Source: Nitrospira sp. LK70 (lineage in GTDB: Bacteria > Nitrospirota > Nitrospiria > Nitrospirales > Nitrospiraceae). From it: a stretch of DNA of 39,390 nucleotides. This document shows positions 1 to 6,618 of this stretch, one piece after another (positions within the stretch are counted from its first letter, which is position 1; the number at the start of each line of letters is the position of its first letter). Both the position numbers and the translations under genes were made by a program. The stretch is from positions 1 to 39,390 of the forward strand of contig PHGD01000028.1 of assembly GCA_011090425.1 (NCBI GenBank), read 5' to 3'. Below the pieces are notes generated by a model. It worked only from the letters and a program-made list of their open reading frames with translations, was not told the DNA's origin and did not search any database.

Positions 1-40
1 ACACCTCATAGTCACGCGGCACAAAGGGTTGGCGCTTCAT
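1..40 (-). CDS. Start of a leftward gene, possibly an IS110-type transposase (partial)
   Basis: Only the first 13 codons are inside the window, reading MKRQPFVPRDYEV and running off the left edge. A strong Shine-Dalgarno (AAGGAGGAC, about positions 44-52 on the minus strand) sits just upstream of the ATG at 40, so a real start is likely. The Y-E-V stretch is reminiscent of the N-terminus of IS110-family transposases, which often continue with a G-x-D motif, but 13 residues cannot prove it. Identity is a guess; the presence of a gene start is better supported. Confidence 0.4.
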   Translation of the reverse strand, partial: MKRQPFVPRDYEV

Positions 41-276
41 CGGAAGTCCTCCTTCGCACAATGGCGATTCCATGCACCATCATACTCACGAAAGAGGACT
101 TGTACTGACACCAGACATCCATCATACAGGTCTCACCACGAACGGAGGTTGATAAAGACCTGAGGCCACAAGATTTGTTGATCAACCACGTGGGTAAGTC
201 TCCACGGTCTCATCGGTTTGTGCTGGGCGAGCGGATCTTACGACCGGACTTGCGTTGTGGCGAAAAGGTGACTACC
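41..276. other. Intergenic region upstream of the toxin-antitoxin pair
   Basis: No convincing gene. The frame of the antitoxin stays open back to 175, but that extension has no ribosome binding site and no family similarity that I can see. Two adjoining palindromes, GTTGATCAAC at 177-186 and CCACGTGG at 185-192, could be an operator for the antitoxin, which normally autoregulates; this is speculative. No clear sigma-70 promoter was identified. Confidence 0.3.
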
Positions 277-567
277 ATGGTCACTATGAATACTGTTGGC
301 ATCCGAGAGTTAAAAAGCCGGCTGACGCATTATGTCCGCTTGATCAAGCAAGGACAGAATGTCATTGTGACAGAACGTGGAAAACCGATCGCGATGCTTC
401 ACGGACTTGAGGAACAGATCCAGACGCGGGAAGGACGGCTCGCTCGCTTAGCCACGCAAGGTCGAATTATCCTGCCCTCCACCCCGCGTGTTCGTGCGAG
501 ACGCGTGAGGACTAAACACCCGGTTGGGCTCGCCCAGGCTGTCCTTGAAGACCGGGCCGCGGATTGA
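277..567 (+). CDS. Phd/YefM-family antitoxin
   Basis: A 96-residue protein whose N-terminus (TVGIRELKSRLTHYVRLIKQG, then VIVTERGKPIAML) is the classic Phd/YefM DNA-binding fold: an I-R-E-L-K-x-x-L helix followed by a T-x-x-G-x-P-x-A strand. The C-terminal 45 residues are basic and probably disordered until they bind the toxin. ATG 277 is chosen because AAGGTG lies 7 nt upstream and the family fold starts here; ATG 286 is an alternative. The stop codon overlaps the toxin start (TGATG), so the two are translationally coupled. Expected role: neutralise the PIN toxin and repress its own promoter. Confidence 0.85.
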   Translation: MVTMNTVGIRELKSRLTHYVRLIKQGQNVIVTERGKPIAMLHGLEEQIQTREGRLARLATQGRIILPSTPRVRARRVRTKHPVGLAQAVLEDRAAD

Positions 568-992
568 TGTTCTATTGGGACACCAGCGCCCTCGTCAAAC
601 AGTACATCACTGAGCAAGGTACGGAAGCCATCCAGCAGTGGCAAGCTGAATCAGCAGCCACCTCCATGATCGCCTTTACCGAGGTTCACTCCGCGGTCAT
701 GAGACGCCGCCGTGATGGCACGCTTTCGGAATCCATCGCCCGATCTATCCTTCGGGCCTTCCGGCAGGATTGGTCCTCGTATCTAAAAGTCCCCGTGCAC
801 GAGGGGGTGATTACCCGTGGCGCGGCACTCATTGAGCGGCATAAGCTGCGCACGCTCGACGCGATTCATCTCGCCTCGGCACTTGGTCTCCGAGAAGAAG
901 TAGGAGAAGCAGTGGAATTGATCGCCGCTGATGGTGACTTGCTCAAAGCCGCATCAGCCGAAGGCCTTGTGATTTATTCCATTCGACCGTGA
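567..992 (+). CDS. VapC-like PIN-domain toxin ribonuclease
   Basis: A 141-residue PIN-domain protein. The acidic Mg2+-binding residues typical of the family are visible: D5 in the WDTSALVK strand, E39 in the TEVHSA segment, D98 in TLDAIHLASA and D122/D124 in AADGDLL. Length is normal for VapC. Known members cleave tRNA or other structured RNA when freed from the antitoxin; the target here cannot be read from sequence. ATG 567 overlaps the antitoxin stop by one base; a TTG at 564 is a less likely start. The pair sits next to a possible transposase gene, a common setting for mobile toxin-antitoxin modules. Confidence 0.88.
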   Translation: MFYWDTSALVKQYITEQGTEAIQQWQAESAATSMIAFTEVHSAVMRRRRDGTLSESIARSILRAFRQDWSSYLKVPVHEGVITRGAALIERHKLRTLDAIHLASALGLREEVGEAVELIAADGDLLKAASAEGLVIYSIRP

Positions 993-1038
993 GCGGCCTG
1001 AAGGGGCCGGGGAAACGACCTGGCGTTTTTGCATTGCC

Positions 1039-2352
1039 GTGAATACTCTAACAAAGAGCAGGATCGAGGTCTGCTTTGGCCTCCCCCGGCTGTGGATTAT
1101 CCTCTTCTTGCTTCCGGTGCTGATGCTCTTGGCAATTCTGTTTCCTGGTTCGCTCTGGGCGCAGGACGTCGCGCAGGTCAAGAACGGTGTGGTGAAGATC
1201 ACCGCTCATGGTGAGGGGCAGCAGCCCAAGGTCGGCACGGGATTTGTCGTTCGAATAGATAAAGACGCCGCCTACATCATCACTGCAGCGCATGTCATCG
1301 AAGGTGATCCCAAGCCCACCGTGACGTTTTCCCCGAACCCCCAGCAACCGGTCGTGGCCCAGCTGGTCGGGATTGAAGGTGGAGATCAGCATGGGCTTGC
1401 AGCGTTGCGAGTGGCTGGGCCGATCCCAGATGGCGTGCTGGCCTTACCACTGGATCTGACAACCAAGGTGGTCGGCGGCGAGACGCTCACGTTCATCGGC
1501 TTTCCGCGGACGTTACCGCCTTGGACCGTCTCGACGGGGAGTCTCAGTGGGATGAACGGACCGGCCCTTCAGTTTCAGGCTCTGGTAGAAGAAGGCCATT
1601 CCGGTGGGCCGCTCTTGCTGAACGGGCAGGTGATCGGTGTTGTAAGCGACACCAGAGATCGACTGGGGTATGCCGTGCCGGCGTCGATACTTGCCGTCGC
1701 TCTCCGTGGATGGCGGATCGAGCCGCGTGCGAGCGAGTCGATGGTGCCACAGGAAAAAATCGGGGCGGACGGCGTTCGAATGGTTCTGATTCGTTCAGGA
1801 CGCATCCCGACCAAGATTGTAGGCGTGTATGGCGGGGGAACTGTGGAAGAAGTTCAAGGCCCTACTCGATTCGTGTACCTTCGGGACAATCTCTATGTCG
1901 AGACAACGGTAGTCAGCAACGCGCGCTATCTCCGGTTCGTCGAGGCCACAGGTGTGATTCCCCTTGCTGAGCTGGAGGAGCACGCGGTATCGCTTAAACC
2001 CGAGGAGCCGGTGGAAGAAGTCTCGTGGCACGACGCGGTCGCGTTCTGCCAATGGGCCGACAAGCGGCTCCCGACTGAAGACGAGTGGGAAAAGGCGGCG
2101 CGCGACACGCAAGGCCGAATCCTCAACGATCGGGTATACGAATGGACGGCCAATACGTATCAAGAATCCAGATTCAGCTCCGGTGAACCGCAAGACCCGG
2201 CGCGCAAGGTCGTACGAGGCAGCCTTCGGGCACTCAATATTCAGAAAGTCTTCGGAGACATTGACTATCAGGTGCGCATGTACGCAAGCGCGAACGAGGG
2301 ATCGCCCGGCAGAGGCTTTCGCTGTGTGCAGGATCTGGCGAAGGAACGATAA
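1039..2352 (+). CDS. Secreted trypsin-like protease fused to a SUMF1 (FGE-type) domain
   Basis: A 437-residue two-domain protein. Residues 17-41 form a hydrophobic signal or anchor segment ending near LWAQ. Residues 45-225 are a trypsin-like (DegP/S1C) fold: H85 in ITAAHVIEG and S188 in EEGHSGGPL are the expected His and Ser. At the usual Asp position (DLALL in relatives) the sequence reads GLAAL (residues 119-123), so the triad may be incomplete unless D116 substitutes. Residues about 245-432 are a formylglycine-generating-enzyme-like SUMF1 domain (RLPTEDEWEKAAR, GRGFRC), without the paired catalytic Cys of true FGEs. The start is GTG with no clear ribosome binding site, so it is uncertain. 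Probably periplasmic; substrate unknown. Confidence 0.75.
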   Translation: MNTLTKSRIEVCFGLPRLWIILFLLPVLMLLAILFPGSLWAQDVAQVKNGVVKITAHGEGQQPKVGTGFVVRIDKDAAYIITAAHVIEGDPKPTVTFSPNPQQPVVAQLVGIEGGDQHGLAALRVAGPIPDGVLALPLDLTTKVVGGETLTFIGFPRTLPPWTVSTGSLSGMNGPALQFQALVEEGHSGGPLLLNGQVIGVVSDTRDRLGYAVPASILAVALRGWRIEPRASESMVPQEKIGADGVRMVLIRSGRIPTKIVGVYGGGTVEEVQGPTRFVYLRDNLYVETTVVSNARYLRFVEATGVIPLAELEEHAVSLKPEEPVEEVSWHDAVAFCQWADKRLPTEDEWEKAARDTQGRILNDRVYEWTANTYQESRFSSGEPQDPARKVVRGSLRALNIQKVFGDIDYQVRMYASANEGSPGRGFRCVQDLAKER

Positions 2353-2489
2353 GTTTCTCACCTTGCCCTTCCTCTCAACGCCCCATTAGAATACCTTCCG
2401 GGTTGCAATACTAACAGGCTGTTGAAAGGCTATGTTGATGCCCATGAATCTCGACAGCTTGGAGCGCGTAGGCTGAATTCACATAGATC
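2353..2489. other. Non-coding spacer before REP-like element
   Basis: No open frame or RNA gene was recognised. A short stretch near 2413-2430 (caggctgttgaaaggc) resembles the ends of small repeats in related genomes and may be an eroded repeat; this is an impression, not a match I could test. Confidence 0.3.
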
Positions 2490-2612
2490 GCAGGATGTTC
2501 AAAAAGGCCGTCCAGCAAGGCCGCAGGGAGCGAAGGGGCGAGGCGTACGCTTCGGTACGTTGAGCCTCTGAGCGAAGCGAGAACGAAGCTGGAGGGCTTT
2601 TCAACATCCTGC
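2490..2612. repeat. 123-bp REP/MITE-like palindromic element
   Basis: The element begins GCAGGATGTT (2490-2499) and ends with its exact reverse complement (2603-2612). Pairing continues inward imperfectly (TCCAGC at 2511-2516 with GCTGGA at 2588-2593) and ends in an inner stem, GAGGC...GCCTC, around a GTACG/CGTAC-type core near 2540-2567. The whole can fold as one long hairpin. It ends immediately before the Shine-Dalgarno of the next gene. I associate this type of palindrome with dispersed intergenic repeats of Nitrospira genomes; no second copy was seen in the window. Confidence 0.7.
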
Positions 2613-2625
2613 CAAGGAGGGTGTT

Positions 2626-2976
2626 ATGGGTCTAGCAGATAATAAATGTGTTCCCTGTCGTGGCGGAGTGCCGCCGCTACCGAATGATCGAACTCAGACA
2701 TTGCTGAAAGAACTTGGTCGAGAGTGGTCGCTCAATGGGCAAGGACATCTTGAACGGTTGTATACCTTCAAGGATTTTGCACAGGCGCTTGAATTTGTGA
2801 ACAAGGTCGGTGCGGTCGCAGAGGCAGAAGGTCATCATCCGGATCTGTATCTTGCTTGGGGGAAGGTCAAGATCGAAATCTGGACACATAAGATCAACGG
2901 CCTGACCGAGAGCGATTTCTATCTGGCGGCCAAGGCTGATCGGGAATTTGAACCGTTCCGCTCCACCGCCGATTAG
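2626..2976 (+). CDS. Pterin-4-alpha-carbinolamine dehydratase
   Basis: A 116-residue protein of the PCD/DCoH (PhhB) family, which dehydrates 4a-hydroxytetrahydropterin and recycles the pterin cofactor of aromatic amino acid hydroxylases. The family signature is present: E-G-H-H-P (residues 68-72) with H70/H71, then W86-T-H88 and D97 in LTESDF. The strand/helix pattern and length fit. The start ATG follows AAGGAGGG by 6 nt; this ribosome binding site lies directly at the edge of the palindromic repeat. No phenylalanine hydroxylase is nearby. In many bacteria PCD-like proteins serve other, including molybdopterin-related, roles, so the physiological use is open. Confidence 0.92.
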   Translation: MGLADNKCVPCRGGVPPLPNDRTQTLLKELGREWSLNGQGHLERLYTFKDFAQALEFVNKVGAVAEAEGHHPDLYLAWGKVKIEIWTHKINGLTESDFYLAAKADREFEPFRSTAD

Positions 2977-3020
2977 CCGGCAACATAACTTCCGCCATGA
3001 ACGAACGAGGGGGCATTGGT

Positions 3021-4088
3021 ATGCCTTCGAATACTGAGGATCAACAACCTTCTTTCGTGCATGGCCAGCCACCTCCCTCAGGCGCCATTCCTGATACGCA
3101 GCAGTCGCTGAATAACACGGACGAGCCGGAAGCACCCTTCTTTCCTGAGAGCACAGTTGAAGGTCCAGAAGCCGGTCCATCGTCTGAATCAGATGCGCAC
3201 CAGCCTACTGTATTGACTAGGGCGGCGCGATCAAAGCAGTCACCACCCTACCTCATTATTGGAGCGGGCTTGCTCGTGGTCGTGGGAGCATTTGGGGGGC
3301 AATGGATCTTGTCACCTATCCCTTCTTCTATTCTCACGAGGAATCCGTCACCCCAGAGCGAGGGGATTATATCGGACCTTGGGCTCGCGCCGATGGTCCT
3401 GGTGCCGACTGGGGAGTTCATGATGGGGGCGCGCCAGGATGACACCATGGCAGCCAAGGATGAGCGGACGGTCCATGCGGTGCATCTGGATGCCTTCCAT
3501 ATCGACCAATATGAGGTCACCACCGCCCGCTACGCCAGATTCCTTCACGAGACCAAACGACAGACGCCAAAGTACTGGTCAGACCAGATTCCACAGAGGT
3601 ATGGGAACAAGCCTGTGATCGGGGTGAACTGGAATGATGCCAATGGCTACTGTGTCTGGGCTGGGAGGCGTCTACCCACCGAAGCTGAGTGGGAGAAGGC
3701 TGCGCGAGGGACGGACCAACGTCTGTATCCATGGGGGAATGAGGAGCCCAGTCAACAACGGGCAAATTTCGACCACTGTTGTGATTTTAACATCTATGAG
3801 GTACTGACCGACGTCGGGTCGTTTGAAGGAGGGAAAAGTCCCTATGATGTCTACGATATGGCCGGTAGCGTGTGGGAATGGGTGGCGGACTGGTACGACG
3901 GGGACTATTACGACAAGAGCCCGGAGCGCAATCCGACAGGGCCTTCGAGTGGTGAAAAACGCGTGCTCCGCGGTGGGGCTTGGGACTCGACCCAGGCCTA
4001 CGTTCGCTCCGCGGACCGCCTCAAGCTCTCACCCACGTTTCGGCACGACAATATCGGGTTTCGTTGTGCTCGGGATGGCCCGAAATAA
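3021..4088 (+). CDS. Membrane-anchored SUMF1/FGE-sulfatase-domain protein
   Basis: A 355-residue protein: a polar, Pro/Ser/Glu-rich cytoplasmic tail (1-75), one membrane helix (77-97), then a periplasmic SUMF1 domain (about 124-352). Domain hallmarks are MVLVPTGEFMMG, RLPTEAEWEKAARG, YPWGNE, DMAGSVWEWVADW, RVLRGGAW and GFRCAR. The two catalytic Cys found in true formylglycine-generating enzymes near the C-terminus are absent, so a binding or structural role is more likely than sulfatase maturation. ATG 3021 is preferred over 2997 because a GAGGGGG box lies 7 nt upstream. It is the second SUMF1 protein within 3 kb; only the pterin dehydratase separates them. Confidence 0.85.
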   Translation: MPSNTEDQQPSFVHGQPPPSGAIPDTQQSLNNTDEPEAPFFPESTVEGPEAGPSSESDAHQPTVLTRAARSKQSPPYLIIGAGLLVVVGAFGGQWILSPIPSSILTRNPSPQSEGIISDLGLAPMVLVPTGEFMMGARQDDTMAAKDERTVHAVHLDAFHIDQYEVTTARYARFLHETKRQTPKYWSDQIPQRYGNKPVIGVNWNDANGYCVWAGRRLPTEAEWEKAARGTDQRLYPWGNEEPSQQRANFDHCCDFNIYEVLTDVGSFEGGKSPYDVYDMAGSVWEWVADWYDGDYYDKSPERNPTGPSSGEKRVLRGGAWDSTQAYVRSADRLKLSPTFRHDNIGFRCARDGPK

Positions 4089-4123
4089 GCCGTACACTTG
4101 GGTTCTTGAGCGATGGGATGCGC

Positions 4124-4456
4124 CTACATCGACAGCTTCTCTGCCACGTTTCGCATCTGTACGCCATGGATGAGCGAGGCTCCGCCGCGGATGGCGCAGG
4201 CGACATGGACCGCTTCGGTCATCTCTTCGACATTCGACCCCTTTTCGAGTGAGGCCTGGGTGTAGGCATCGATGCAGTAGGGGCATTGCACGGTATGAGC
4301 GACGGCGAGAGCAATGAGCGCCTTCTCTCGCTCGGTCAACGCTCCTTCGGCGAAAACCGCATCGTAATAGGCCGAAAACTTTTCCCACAGTGCCTTGTTG
4401 CCTTTCCCGATATCGGAAAATTTTTCGAGATCATGCGTATGATAATACGAGTCCAT
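4124..4456 (-). CDS. Arsenosugar biosynthesis-associated peroxidase-like protein (AhpD/CMD fold)
   Basis: A 110-residue carboxymuconolactone-decarboxylase/AhpD-fold protein. The helix REKALIALAVAHTVQCPYC carries the redox pair C58-P-Y-C61; the His found four residues later in AhpD is Tyr here (CIDAYT). The overall sequence (ALTEREKALIALAVAH, LEKGSNVEEMTEAVHVA, IRGGASLIHGVQM) matches the family annotated as arsenosugar biosynthesis-associated peroxidase-like. Its normal partners, a radical SAM ArsS and an arsenite methyltransferase, are not in the window. ATG 4456 has GGGGAGG 7 nt upstream. It follows the 4514-4795 gene on the same strand by 57 nt. Likely role is thiol-peroxide detoxification or an arsenic-linked function. 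Confidence 0.85.
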   Translation of the reverse strand: MDSYYHTHDLEKFSDIGKGNKALWEKFSAYYDAVFAEGALTEREKALIALAVAHTVQCPYCIDAYTQASLEKGSNVEEMTEAVHVACAIRGGASLIHGVQMRNVAEKLSM

Positions 4457-4513
4457 CGGAACCTCCCCTATCGATTCAATGACGTTGAAAAAAAGAATAG
4501 AGCGGTGGAGCAA

Positions 4514-4795
4514 TCAGGCATTGCCGGGAGGCATTGGGTCGGCCTCAGCCAGAGCTTTGGAAAAGCGATCTCCGACGATGTCGGTGGCTCTTGCCATGAG
4601 GTCCTTCACTTCTTGCCATTCATTGGGCAGCAAGTCTTGCTTCAACTGTGGATGGATAGCCCATTGGGCCTCGACCTGTGTTCCTTTGCGGCTGACCAGC
4701 ACGCGGAGCAGTTCCACATCCCAGGTCGGATCGGGAGCGTTGTCGCTGAAAGGAGTCATGTCCGGTTGTTCAGAAGGAGGGAGCGTGCGTGCCAT
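4514..4795 (-). CDS. Small hypothetical protein
   Basis: A 93-residue soluble, acidic protein that I do not recognise. It has a disordered, Pro-rich N-terminus (residues 1-25), a WDVELLRVLVSRKGTQV strand-helix segment and a C-terminal helix ending in ADPMPPGN. No membrane segment, Cys motif or signal peptide is seen. ATG 4795 has GAGGG about 7 nt upstream; a TTG two codons earlier is unlikely. It lies 57 nt ahead of the AhpD-like gene on the same strand and probably shares its transcript. Confidence 0.65.
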   Translation of the reverse strand: MARTLPPSEQPDMTPFSDNAPDPTWDVELLRVLVSRKGTQVEAQWAIHPQLKQDLLPNEWQEVKDLMARATDIVGDRFSKALAEADPMPPGNA

Positions 4796-4854
4796 AGGCA
4801 ACCCTCAGGGTAAATCGCTCATGCAGCATACTGTATTCGGAGCCATCGCATATA

Positions 4855-5667
4855 TCAAGGGTTCTCTTGGTTGAGGACTGCGAGCATCGCCTCGTGGATC
4901 TGTCCGTTGGTTGCCACGAGTTCCTGACCATATATTGAAAGGTCTTTTCCGCTGAAATTGCTCAGCCGTCCGCCGGCCTCCCGCACGATCACCGACCCGG
5001 CCGCCATATCCCATGGGTGGAGTTGGACTTCCCAGAATCCATCGAAGCGCCCTGCCGCCACATAACAGAGGTCCAATGCTGCGGATCCAGTTCGCCTGAG
5101 CCCCTGCGTCTTGAGGGCAAAATTGGAAAAATGATTGAGGTTATTGTGCGGCGTTTCTCTGATGTCGTACGCAAAACCCGTGACCAATAGGCTACGGTCG
5201 AGGGTCATCGTGCGTGACACATGGATGGGGCGACCGTTCAACCACACACCTCGATGCTCAATGGCCGTGAATAGTTCATTCCGTGAAGGATCGAAGATCG
5301 CGCCGAGCACACAGCGCCCATCGTACTCGAGGCCGATGGAAACGCAGTAGGCCGGATAGCCATGCGCAAAATTGGTTGTCCCATCCAGCGGATCGATGAT
5401 CCACAAGTAGGGCGACTGTGCCTCCTCAAGGCGACCCTGCTCTTCGGCCAAGAACCGATGGGTAGGAAAATGAGCCTTGATCCGATCGATGATGCGCTGC
5501 TCGGCAGCGCGGTCTGCGTCAGTGACTAGATTGATCGGGTTCTTATACTCGATGTCAAACCCGGCACCGGCATAGTCAAGCAACAGGGCTCCGGCTTCCT
5601 GGCCAGCGGCGACCGCTGCTCCAAGGAGGGCATCATACGAGATTGGTTCGTGAGGAATCGGCACCAT
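4855..5667 (-). CDS. suhB: Inositol-1-monophosphatase family protein (SuhB-like)
   Basis: A 270-residue Mg2+-dependent sugar/inositol phosphatase of the SuhB family. The three metal sites are visible: E in FLAEEQGR, the WIIDPLDGTTNF motif, and D in LHPWDMAAG. Length is typical. Substrate may be inositol monophosphate or another small phosphate ester; in enterobacteria SuhB also affects rRNA transcription. ATG 5667 is used; the frame stays open to a TTG at 5727, but the family fold begins after 5667. No clear Shine-Dalgarno precedes it. The gene ends 59 nt before the start of the small hypothetical gene downstream and may be co-transcribed with it. Confidence 0.9.
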   Translation of the reverse strand: MVPIPHEPISYDALLGAAVAAGQEAGALLLDYAGAGFDIEYKNPINLVTDADRAAEQRIIDRIKAHFPTHRFLAEEQGRLEEAQSPYLWIIDPLDGTTNFAHGYPAYCVSIGLEYDGRCVLGAIFDPSRNELFTAIEHRGVWLNGRPIHVSRTMTLDRSLLVTGFAYDIRETPHNNLNHFSNFALKTQGLRRTGSAALDLCYVAAGRFDGFWEVQLHPWDMAAGSVIVREAGGRLSNFSGKDLSIYGQELVATNGQIHEAMLAVLNQENP

Positions 5668-5811
5668 TTGAGTGTAGCATGACCGACAGGTCAAATTGAG
5701 AAAATTATGAGCCTTGCACAGGTACAAGGCTTATCAACATGACCTAGAAAAGGATTACTTGCCTGCAACACGCTAAACATAGTAGTCAATGAATGATTTG
5801 AATAATAAGCC

Positions 5812-5840
5812 TTGACAGAGTCTGCAAGCAATGCTATAAA
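5812..5840 (+). promoter_or_regulatory. Sigma-70 promoter of the HARE-HTH gene
   Basis: TTGACA at 5812-5817 is a perfect -35 and TATAAA at 5835-5840 a near-perfect -10, with a 17-nt spacer. The start codon is 26 nt downstream. This is the best consensus promoter in the window, implying strong or constitutive expression. Confidence 0.8.
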
Positions 5841-5866
5841 GCAAGCATGCTTTATGTGAGGGGATC

Positions 5867-6382
5867 GTGGAGGAATTAACGGACATTCTCGTCGGTCTGG
5901 AACAACGGATCAACGCCTACAAGAGTCGGTTCCATGAACTCGAGAAGAAGCGTCGTCGGCTCGATGACGAAATCGCTACCATTAAGAAGTATCTGGAGCT
6001 TGCTGAAACCCTCTATCGTGTCGAAGCCGACAAGGCCAAGCTGGCCAGTCTCTCCAACCAGATCATTACAACGGACGATTCCAAGGGGATCCGGCCTGCG
6101 CCGGTTATGGACGTCACCGATCAATCAAGAGAAATTCTTCTTGGAAGAAGTAAGTATGTGGGGAAGAGCGTCCCTCAAGCAGCCTATGAAATCCTGCGCG
6201 AATCGAATCGTGCGATGCACGCAAAAGAGCTGGTGCAGCGTTTGATCGAAGGCGGGTTGCAGATCAAAGGGAAAACGCCGCTCACATCGATCGCGACGTC
6301 GCTCAAGCGTGACAAGCGGTTCAGAAAGGTCGGTCCCAATACGTTCGAAGCCTTGGACGATATGCTGATTCAAGCCGTGTAG
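5867..6382 (+). CDS. Coiled-coil HARE-HTH domain protein
   Basis: A 171-residue cytoplasmic protein. Residues 5-65 form a long charged helix (LEKKRRRLDDEIATIKKYLEL), probably a coiled coil. Residues 95-165 resemble the HARE-HTH winged-helix domain (KSVPQAAYEILRESNRAMHAKELVQRL, then TSIATSLKRDKRF and NTFEAL), also found in RpoE/delta-type and restriction-linked proteins and thought to link DNA or chromatin signals to transcription. GTG 5867 follows TGAGGGG by 5 nt. The stop is TAG; reading on in the same frame leads without another stop into a lysine-rich tail ending at 6469 (see the micro-ORF). Target genes unknown. Confidence 0.75.
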   Translation: MEELTDILVGLEQRINAYKSRFHELEKKRRRLDDEIATIKKYLELAETLYRVEADKAKLASLSNQIITTDDSKGIRPAPVMDVTDQSREILLGRSKYVGKSVPQAAYEILRESNRAMHAKELVQRLIEGGLQIKGKTPLTSIATSLKRDKRFRKVGPNTFEALDDMLIQAV

Positions 6383-6430
6383 TGGTTAGTCAACGGGCTT
6401 AACTCGACAGTCCGAAGGGGGGTGAGAATC

Positions 6431-6469
6431 TTGGCAACGAAGAAGGCAGCGAAGAAGAAAAAGAAGTAA
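6431..6469 (+). CDS. Lysine-rich micro-ORF MATKKAAKKKKK
   Basis: Twelve codons from TTG 6431 encode MATKKAAKKKKK. A near-consensus extended Shine-Dalgarno, AAGGGGGGTGA (6415-6425), precedes it by 5 nt. GTG 6422 is an alternative start in the same frame. The frame is also the same as that of the HARE-HTH gene, with no stop between TAG 6380-6382 and TAA 6467-6469. It may be a separate tiny basic peptide, a tail reached by stop-codon readthrough, or the remnant of a longer protein. It is followed 10 nt later by a perfect palindrome. Confidence 0.4.
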   Translation: MATKKAAKKKKK

Positions 6470-6479
6470 TCCCCGCCAT

Positions 6480-6525
6480 GTTTGATACGCCGGGGGTAAG
6501 GCCACTTATTCCCGGCGTATCAAAC
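6480..6525. terminator. Perfect 15-bp inverted repeat between convergent genes
   Basis: GTTTGATACGCCGGG (6480-6494) pairs exactly with 6511-6525, leaving a 16-nt loop. It lies between the rightward HARE-HTH/micro-ORF transcript and leftward lpxC. Neither side has a clear T-run, so it is an atypical terminator: it could be a bidirectional terminator, an mRNA 3'-end stabiliser or a protein-binding site. Confidence 0.6.
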
Positions 6526-6618
6526 TGCGATGTTCTGGAGTAAGCAGAGAGTCCCGCCTAGAGCGACCACAAGCAGGATACAGAGAACCTGTCCTAAACT
6601 AAGAGGCCTGAAGTGCAA
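6520..6618 (-). CDS. Putative 32-residue single-membrane-helix micro-protein downstream of lpxC
   Basis: Starting at TTG 6618, inside the last codons of lpxC in another frame, the minus strand encodes 32 residues. These include LGQVLCILLVVALGGTL, a strongly hydrophobic stretch of membrane-span length, and end NIAV-stop. The stop lies in the arm of the palindrome. Only a weak GAG-type ribosome binding site is seen. A hydrophobic run of this quality in a gap is suggestive, but no homology is known to me, and it may be chance. Confidence 0.25.
   Translation of the reverse strand: MHFRPLSLGQVLCILLVVALGGTLCLLQNIAV

Noticed and set aside
994..1030. Terminator after vapC
   Set aside because: Only a 5-bp stem (CGGCC/GGCCG) with the T-run displaced by more than 10 nt; too weak to call.
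2997..3023. ATG 2997 as start of the membrane SUMF1 protein
   Set aside because: No ribosome binding site, whereas ATG 3021 has a GAGGGGG box at good spacing.
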